Below, piece after piece: positions 6,957-11,936 of a DNA stretch of 11,936 nt (position 1 is its first letter; every line of letters begins with the position of its first letter). Under the pieces are notes generated by a model. It searched no databases. It was not told the DNA's origin and was given only the letters and a program-made list of their open reading frames with translations. This DNA comes from Flavobacteriaceae bacterium UBA7684 (GTDB lineage Bacteria; Bacteroidota; Bacteroidia; Flavobacteriales; Flavobacteriaceae), in the NCBI GenBank assembly GCA_002482885.1, contig DLGW01000015.1:1-11936 (forward strand), in the 5' to 3' direction. Position numbers and translations under genes: made by a program.

Positions 6957-8612
6957 ATGAGTAACAGTTTGCCAAAACAATTTCAGCATCCGTTCGCTAT
7001 TGATAAAAAATATAAAAAATCAGTAGCGTATTTTTCAATGGAATTTGCCATTGATCAAAGTTTAAAAATATATTCAGGTGGTTTAGGATTTTTAGCTGGT
7101 TCGCACATGCGTAGCGCTTATGACCTAAAACAAAACCTAATTGGTATTGGGGTACTTTGGAAATATGGTTATTACGACCAATTCAAAAAAGAAGACCGCA
7201 GTATGGGGGCTTTATTCCAAGAAAAAATCTATCACTTTTTAGAAGACACTGGAATTAAATTTACCATCGAAATCAATCACCACCCTGTTTGGATAAAAGC
7301 ATATTACTTAAATCCCGAGACTTTTGGATGTGCACCTATGTTTTTCCTTTCAACAGATTTACCAGAAAACGATTATTTAGCTCGTTCAACTACATTCCGT
7401 TTATACGATAACGATCCAAGTGCTAAAATTGCACAATGTATGGTGTTAGGAATCGGTGGTGCTAAATTATTAGACGAATTAAATTATGAGCCAGAAATTT
7501 ATCACTTAAATGAAGCTCATGCTCTATCGGCTGCTTTTCATTATTACAAAAAAACAGGTTCAGTAGCAGATGTGAAAAAGAAATTCGTTTTCACTACGCA
7601 CACTCCAGAAGAAGCAGGTAATGAAAAACATGACATTAATGTATTAAACAACTTAAGTTTCTTTGCTGGTTTACCTTTAGATGAAGTAAGAAAAATTACA
7701 GGAATCGAAGGAGATGTTTTCAACCACTCTTTAGCGGCTTTAAGATTAAGTCATAAAGCAAACGGAGTATCTAAATTACACGGGGAAGTGTCCCGAGATA
7801 TGTGGGCAGGATACGAAAACATTTGCGAAATCGATCACGTTACTAACGCTCAAAACAAAAAATATTGGGCAGATGCTTTCTTAGAAAAAGCGAGAATCAG
7901 CGGTGATGAAGAAGAACTAGTAGCACGTAAAAAACGTTTAAAACAAAAATTCTTTGAAGTAGTTGCCGATCAAACAGGAAAATTATTTAAGACAGATGTT
8001 TTAACAATTGTTTGGGCGAGACGTTTTGCAGAATACAAAAGACCTGATTTAGTAACACGCGATATTGAGCGTTTCAAAAAAATTGCTGAAAACGAAAAAT
8101 TCCCAGTACAATTTGTATTTGCAGGAAAACCTTATCCTATGGATTACGGAGCTATTAATGTGTTCAACCACTTAACTTTTTTAAGTAAAGACATTAAAAA
8201 TGTAGCTGTATTAGCAGGTTATGAATTAAAATTGTCTAGACAATGTAAAGAAGGTGCAGATGTTTGGTTGAACAACCCACGTGTAACTCGTGAAGCATCA
8301 GGAACCAGCGGTATGACGGCGGCTATGAACGGAGCCATTAACTTATCTACTAACGATGGTTGGATTCGTGAGTTTGAAGATCATGGAAAAACATGTTTTG
8401 TATTGCCAATTGTAGATCACCATTTACCAACTTACGAGCAAGATGCTCAAGATTTAGCTAATTTGTTAGATATGTTAGAAAACGAAGTGATTCCGATGTA
8501 CTACAAAAAACCTAAAACTTGGAATAAAATGGTATTCAACAGCATGAATAAAGTAGTACCATTCTTTGATTCAGCTCGTATGGCTGACGAATATTACACT
8601 AAAGTTTATTAA
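6957..8612 (+). CDS. glgP: alpha-glucan phosphorylase-family protein (GT35, short type) lacking the PLP lysine
   Basis: A 551-residue GT-B protein of the short alpha-glucan phosphorylase group (TIGR02094-like). The N-terminal block YFSMEFAIDQSLKIYSGGLG (25-44) is diagnostic. TTHTPEEAG (213-221), H266 in LSHKANGVSKLHGE and R356...K361 in RRFAEYKRP correspond, in my alignment from memory, to substrate- and phosphate-binding residues of glycogen phosphorylase. The cofactor motif reads EASGTSGMTAAMNG: T454 replaces the lysine that forms the Schiff base with pyridoxal phosphate (K680 of muscle enzyme). The expected role is phosphorolysis of glycogen-like glucan to glucose-1-phosphate, but the substitution makes that uncertain. 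The gene is monocistronic, with a strong terminator after it and no glycogen synthase or branching enzyme nearby. The gap upstream (6761-6956) holds the divergent promoters. Confidence 0.88.
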   Translation: MSNSLPKQFQHPFAIDKKYKKSVAYFSMEFAIDQSLKIYSGGLGFLAGSHMRSAYDLKQNLIGIGVLWKYGYYDQFKKEDRSMGALFQEKIYHFLEDTGIKFTIEINHHPVWIKAYYLNPETFGCAPMFFLSTDLPENDYLARSTTFRLYDNDPSAKIAQCMVLGIGGAKLLDELNYEPEIYHLNEAHALSAAFHYYKKTGSVADVKKKFVFTTHTPEEAGNEKHDINVLNNLSFFAGLPLDEVRKITGIEGDVFNHSLAALRLSHKANGVSKLHGEVSRDMWAGYENICEIDHVTNAQNKKYWADAFLEKARISGDEEELVARKKRLKQKFFEVVADQTGKLFKTDVLTIVWARRFAEYKRPDLVTRDIERFKKIAENEKFPVQFVFAGKPYPMDYGAINVFNHLTFLSKDIKNVAVLAGYELKLSRQCKEGADVWLNNPRVTREASGTSGMTAAMNGAINLSTNDGWIREFEDHGKTCFVLPIVDHHLPTYEQDAQDLANLLDMLENEVIPMYYKKPKTWNKMVFNSMNKVVPFFDSARMADEYYTKVY

Positions 8613-8637
8613 AATCATTAGGTAATTATTTAATAAA

Positions 8638-8673
8638 AGAACCTAAGGATTAGTTTCCTTAGGTTTTTTTTAT
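8638..8673 (+). terminator. terminator after the phosphorylase gene
   Basis: ACCTAAGGA (8641-8649) pairs perfectly with TCCTTAGGT (8656-8664) around a 6-base loop, followed by a run of eight T (nine counting the last stem base). It lies 28 bp after the glgP stop codon and separates glgP from the M48/AIM24 run. Confidence 0.9.
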
Positions 8674-8703
8674 ATTTATTTTTTCAACCCAAAAAATCAT
8701 ATT

Positions 8704-9834
8704 TTGAATTCTTATTCAGGCAATATTATTCACCCAAAAGTATCCGGTGGCAGAGGTTCAGGAAACATCGAAATTAATGCTTCTTGTTTAACTTTCTTAT
8801 CCGATGAAATTACCCACACGATTCCCCTAACTCAATTAAATATTAGTGCTGGTGGAGCAGGCAATCGGTATATTTTTTTCAAAGATGTATCCAACAACGA
8901 GATTTCTATTTATACAAGCGAAAAATTCATTTTAAAAAACACTCACCTTACTTCAAATTCACGCTTAGTTAATTCTATAAAAGATTCGCATAAAACGATT
9001 CACAAATGGTTATACAGCTTAGCAACCATCTCTTGTATAATATTAATTTTTGTAGGGTTATTATATTTAAGTAAAGATTATTTTGTAGAAAAAATTGCGA
9101 AGCAAGTCCCTAAAGAATGGGAACAAAAGGCAGGTGATAAACTATTTTCTACCCTATCCTTACAATATCAATTTATTAAAAACGACACTTTAGAAGCTGA
9201 GTTTCTTAAAATCGCAGAACCATTATTAAAACAAGTTAAAAAAGAAGGATATCCTGTAGATTTATATTTTGTAAACGACCCCACCATTAACGCTTTTGCT
9301 TTACCAGGTGGTAAAATAATTATACAGTCGGGATTGATAGAAAATGCAAAATCATGGGAAGAAGTAATGGGAGTTTTGGGTCATGAGTTAGCTCATGTTA
9401 CCCGTAGACATCACGTAAGAGGTATCATTAATAATATTGGGATTTACACCCTGCTTTCTGTAACTATTGGAGACATCAGCGCTTTAGCAGGTACCTTTAT
9501 TAATTTAGGAGGAGAAATGGCGACTTTATCCAATAGCAGAAGTTTTGAAAATGAGGCCGATGAAACAGGTTGGGATTTTTTAGTAAAAGCAAAAATTAAC
9601 CCAAAAGGCATGATTTCATTTTTTGAAACCTTAAAAAAGAACAGCGAAACCGAACTTACCGAAAAACTAGACGAAACTATTGATTTATCTTTTTTATCCA
9701 CACACCCAAATACACAAGACCGAATTGATGTCTTAAAAGAAAAACTAAAGCAAAACAAAGATTCTTTTATTCCATTACCTAACAATATTAAAAATTTTAA
9801 ATTGCGACTTAAAAAAACATATCAAATCAAATAA
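8704..9834 (+). CDS. membrane-anchored M48 metallopeptidase
   Basis: A 376-residue zinc peptidase in three parts. A Gly-rich beta N-terminal domain (about 3-92) resembles the small domain (DUF7092-like) found before some M48 peptidases. One transmembrane helix follows at about 104-122, with basic residues before it. The M48 domain (about 160-350) has HELAH (H227, E228, H231), probable third ligand E282 in SRSFENEAD, and STHP at 332-336. Charge distribution suggests an N-in topology with the protease in the periplasm. The start is TTG: no ATG or GTG fits, the frame is closed by a stop at 8644 inside the terminator, and the N-terminal domain begins right after the TTG. Three AIM24 genes follow, the first after 8 bp. 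It is probably involved in envelope quality control; substrates are unknown. Confidence 0.88.
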   Translation: MNSYSGNIIHPKVSGGRGSGNIEINASCLTFLSDEITHTIPLTQLNISAGGAGNRYIFFKDVSNNEISIYTSEKFILKNTHLTSNSRLVNSIKDSHKTIHKWLYSLATISCIILIFVGLLYLSKDYFVEKIAKQVPKEWEQKAGDKLFSTLSLQYQFIKNDTLEAEFLKIAEPLLKQVKKEGYPVDLYFVNDPTINAFALPGGKIIIQSGLIENAKSWEEVMGVLGHELAHVTRRHHVRGIINNIGIYTLLSVTIGDISALAGTFINLGGEMATLSNSRSFENEADETGWDFLVKAKINPKGMISFFETLKKNSETELTEKLDETIDLSFLSTHPNTQDRIDVLKEKLKQNKDSFIPLPNNIKNFKLRLKKTYQIK

Positions 9835-9842
9835 AAACATTT

Positions 9843-10502
9843 ATGAAATTAAAAATCGAAGGTAAACCTGTATTTGCCTATGCCAACATAGAGCTGGAAC
9901 CAGGGGAAACATTATTTGCAGAACCAGATGCCATGTCTAGCATGTCCGCAGACCTAGACATGAATTCTCAATTCAATGGCGGCTTTTTAATAGGTCTAAT
10001 TAAAAAGTTTTTTGGAGGAGAAAGTTTATTCATCAATCAATTTAAAAACAATACTAACCAAACCTTAAATCTTTACCTAACACAAGCCACTCCTGGTGAT
10101 GTTGTCGTTAAAGAATTAAATGGAGAAAGTTATTGTCTGCAACATGGAGCCTACATTGCCTCTGAAAAAGAGGTAAAACTAGGCGTAAAATGGGCAGGAA
10201 TAGGTTCATTCCTAGGAGGTGAAGGCTTATTTAAATTAGTAGTTTCGGGTTACGGAAAAGTCATTTTTGGAGCCTATGGAGGAATTGTAGAAAAAGAAAT
10301 CAACGGGGAATTCATTGTGGATTCTGGACATTTAGTTGCCTACGAACCTAACATGACTCTAAGTGCGCAATTATCAGGCGGTATATTTAGCAGTCTTTTA
10401 GGAGGCGAAGGTTTAGTAACTCGTGTAAACGGAAAAGGAAAAATTTATTTACAAACTCGTAATTTATCCAGTTTAGCCAAATGGATTAATCGTCAAATAT
10501 AA
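9843..10502 (+). CDS. AIM24/TIGR00266-family protein, paralogue 1
   Basis: A 219-residue all-beta protein of the AIM24 family (Pfam AIM24, TIGR00266). It has no signal peptide or membrane helix, so it should be cytoplasmic. The segments ETLFAEPDAMSSMSADLDM, PGDVVVKELNGES and NGEFIVDSGHLVAYEP are hallmark stretches. A (G)GE(S/G)LF-type motif appears three times (E60, E127, E189; spaced 67 and 62 residues), indicating a threefold repeated architecture. Molecular function is unknown. The yeast namesake acts in mitochondrial inner-membrane organisation, and bacterial roles are unproven. It begins 8 bp after the peptidase stop, and the next paralogue begins 11 bp after its own. It is the most divergent of the three in the last repeat (GLVTRVNGKGKIYLQTR). 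Confidence 0.88.
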   Translation: MKLKIEGKPVFAYANIELEPGETLFAEPDAMSSMSADLDMNSQFNGGFLIGLIKKFFGGESLFINQFKNNTNQTLNLYLTQATPGDVVVKELNGESYCLQHGAYIASEKEVKLGVKWAGIGSFLGGEGLFKLVVSGYGKVIFGAYGGIVEKEINGEFIVDSGHLVAYEPNMTLSAQLSGGIFSSLLGGEGLVTRVNGKGKIYLQTRNLSSLAKWINRQI

Positions 10503-10513
10503 TCGCAATCAAA

Positions 10514-11218
10514 ATGGAAATAATAAACAATAATAGTTTAGACGTACAATTACACTTACAACCAGGTTCTACGGCTGCGGAAATTAAATTAAAACCATTT
10601 CAGGAATTCACGGCAGAGGCAGGTTCAATGATTGCTATGAGCGCCAACATACAAATGAGTACTACCACACATAAAAAAAACTCAGGAGGCATCATTAAAG
10701 GATTAAAAAGAATGTTATCCGGAGAAAGTTTTTTCTTAAATCATTATACAGGAAGTAGTCAAGGAGGAAATGTTTGGTTAAGCACTACTCTTTCTGGAGA
10801 CATGCTCGTTAAAGAATTGAATGGAGAGGGCTTAATTGTACAAGGAGGTTCTTACGTGGCTAGCAGTCCTGAATTAGAAATTAACATGAACTGGCAAGGA
10901 TTTAAATCCTTACTTTCCAAAGAAAGTTTATTTTGGTTAGGCATCAAAGGCAAAGGAACGTTAGTCATTAATTCGTTTGGAGCCATTTACCCTATACAAG
11001 TAAATGGTGAATATATTGTAGACACAGGACACATTGTAGCTTTTGAAGAAACTCTAAATTTTAGTTTAACCAAAGCAGGAAAAAGTTGGATAAGTTCCTT
11101 TTTAGGAGGCGAAGGTTTAGTTTGTAAATTCAAAGGTCAAGGAACTGTTTGGATTCAATCACATAACACATCATCATTCGGAAGCATTTTAGGACCAAAA
11201 TTAAAACCAAGAAAATAA
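10514..11218 (+). CDS. AIM24/TIGR00266-family protein, paralogue 2
   Basis: A 234-residue member of the same family, slightly longer at both ends. Hallmarks are EFTAEAGSMIAMSANIQM, GDMLVKELNGEG and NGEYIVDTGHIVAFEE. The three repeat motifs are LSGESFF (E71), LSKESLF (E137) and LGGEGLV (E200). The middle one has lost the glycine pair (SKES), unlike paralogue 1. The last repeat (VCKFKGQGTVWIQSHN) is very close to that of paralogue 3, suggesting those two share a more recent ancestor. The C-terminus is a short basic Pro/Lys tail (KLKPRK). Its stop codon TAA overlaps the next ATG by one base (TAATG), so translational coupling is likely. Function is unknown; co-expression with the M48 peptidase is inferred. 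Confidence 0.88.
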   Translation: MEIINNNSLDVQLHLQPGSTAAEIKLKPFQEFTAEAGSMIAMSANIQMSTTTHKKNSGGIIKGLKRMLSGESFFLNHYTGSSQGGNVWLSTTLSGDMLVKELNGEGLIVQGGSYVASSPELEINMNWQGFKSLLSKESLFWLGIKGKGTLVINSFGAIYPIQVNGEYIVDTGHIVAFEETLNFSLTKAGKSWISSFLGGEGLVCKFKGQGTVWIQSHNTSSFGSILGPKLKPRK

Positions 11219-11898
11219 TGGAAACTCAAAATATAAAAAAGTTTGAATACACCATGGAGTGCAAACCCGATTACGGTTTTGTTACCATTACTATTCCTGC
11301 AGAAGAAAAATTAAAAGTAGAAGCAGCAGCCATGGCAACCATGGATACTAACATTGAAATGAAAACCAAATTAAGAGGAGGTTTTTCTAGATTTTTAACT
11401 GGTGAATCTATTTTTATTAATGAATTTACCGCCAAAAATGGAAGTGGAAATATCCAATTAGCCCCCTCATGCCCTGGCGACGTAGACCATATTTATTTAA
11501 ATAATGAAAGTATTTATTTACAAAATTCTGCTTTTTTAGCATCTTCAGATTCTATTAGTATCGAAACCAAATTCCAAGGTTTGTTAAAAGGTTTCTTTTC
11601 TGGAGAAAACTTATTTTTAATTAAATGTAGCGGACAAGGAGACTTATGGTTTAACTCCTACGGAGGAATTATTGCTATAAATGTAGAAGATGATTATGTA
11701 GTAGACACAGGACATATTGTAGCCTTTACCTCTGGATTAGACTACAGCATATCAAAAGTAGGAGGCTATAAATCTTTATTCTTTTCTGGAGAAGGTTTGG
11801 TTTGTAGATTCAAAGGACAAGGGAAAATTTGGATTCAAACCCGAAAAATTAACCCATTTTTAGGATGGATTAATCCCTTCCGACCTTCTAAAAAATAA
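11218..11898 (+). CDS. AIM24/TIGR00266-family protein, paralogue 3
   Basis: A 226-residue AIM24 family member. Visible family segments are KLKVEAAAMATMDTNIEM, PGDVDHIYLNNESI and DDYVVDTGHIVAFTSG. The repeat motifs are LTGESIF (E63), FSGENLF (E130) and FSGEGLV (E192). The usual KELNGE sequence in the first half is altered to IYLNNE, and NGE before the VVDTGH motif is changed to EDD, so it has diverged at positions conserved in the other two. It ends with a basic tail (FRPSKK) like paralogue 2. Its ATG overlaps the preceding stop by one base. It closes the four-gene run; a partial hairpin begins 23 bp beyond the stop. Function is unknown. Confidence 0.88.
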   Translation: METQNIKKFEYTMECKPDYGFVTITIPAEEKLKVEAAAMATMDTNIEMKTKLRGGFSRFLTGESIFINEFTAKNGSGNIQLAPSCPGDVDHIYLNNESIYLQNSAFLASSDSISIETKFQGLLKGFFSGENLFLIKCSGQGDLWFNSYGGIIAINVEDDYVVDTGHIVAFTSGLDYSISKVGGYKSLFFSGEGLVCRFKGQGKIWIQTRKINPFLGWINPFRPSKK

Positions 11899-11921
11899 GC
11901 GATTAGCACTAGAACAAATAA

Positions 11922-11936
11922 AGCCCCCGCCTAAGG
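11922..11936 (+). terminator. probable first half of a terminator hairpin, cut by window end
   Basis: AAAGCCCCCGCC is followed by TAAGG. If the sequence continues with CGGGGGCTTT this would be a strong hairpin with a TAA loop. The form (A-run, GC-rich arm, short loop, start of the GG arm) fits the other terminators here, but only half is visible. Confidence 0.4.

Noticed and set aside
8704..8980. N-terminal domain of the M48 protein as a fourth AIM24 domain
   Set aside because: It shares only a short Gly-rich string (SGNIEIN-like). It lacks the VDTGH, KELNGE and GGEGL motifs and fits a DUF7092-like domain better.
9444..9785. Minus-strand open frame opposite the M48 gene
   Set aside because: Its Ser/Phe/Lys-rich product is the usual reverse complement of an AT-rich gene, and it covers conserved M48 residues.

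Overview
The window looks like a chromosomal segment of a member of the Bacteroidota, most likely class Flavobacteriia. The DNA is AT-rich. Genes generally lack Shine-Dalgarno (SD) sequences, several leaders carry the Bacteroidota -7 box TAnnTTTG, and the families match a flavobacterial core (DUF6095-like small protein, CCA-adding enzyme with HD domain, short alpha-glucan phosphorylase). I cannot fix the genus. I see no insertion sequence, prophage, CRISPR array or clear sign of transfer.

Left part (1-1750, all minus strand) is a translation and chromosome-maintenance block: rpsU (bS21) with its own terminator, then a XerC/D recombinase, then hpf, then a terminator hairpin, then a tRNA-Thr(UGU) cut by the window edge. 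rpsU carries a near-perfect SD in a genome where other genes lack one, which fits the known bS21/anti-SD feedback of flavobacteria.

Middle part (1816-6760): a small two-helix membrane protein, then cca and ctaA (heme A synthase) 11 bp apart, then a CPBP intramembrane protease, all on the plus strand. They converge on a minus-strand FAD-dependent geranylgeranyl-reductase-like enzyme across a hairpin terminator.

Right part (6957-11936, plus strand): an alpha-glucan phosphorylase-family gene closed by a strong terminator, then a tight four-gene run made of a membrane-anchored M48 metallopeptidase with a TTG start and three consecutive AIM24/TIGR00266 paralogues (gaps of 8 and 11 bp, then a 1-bp overlap). 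The window ends in what looks like the first half of a terminator.

The points most worth a second look are the phosphorylase, whose PLP-lysine position is a threonine (codon ACG at 8316-8318), the M48 plus triple-AIM24 operon, the bS21 SD autoregulatory leader, and an apparent overlap of promoter and terminator in front of the tRNA.
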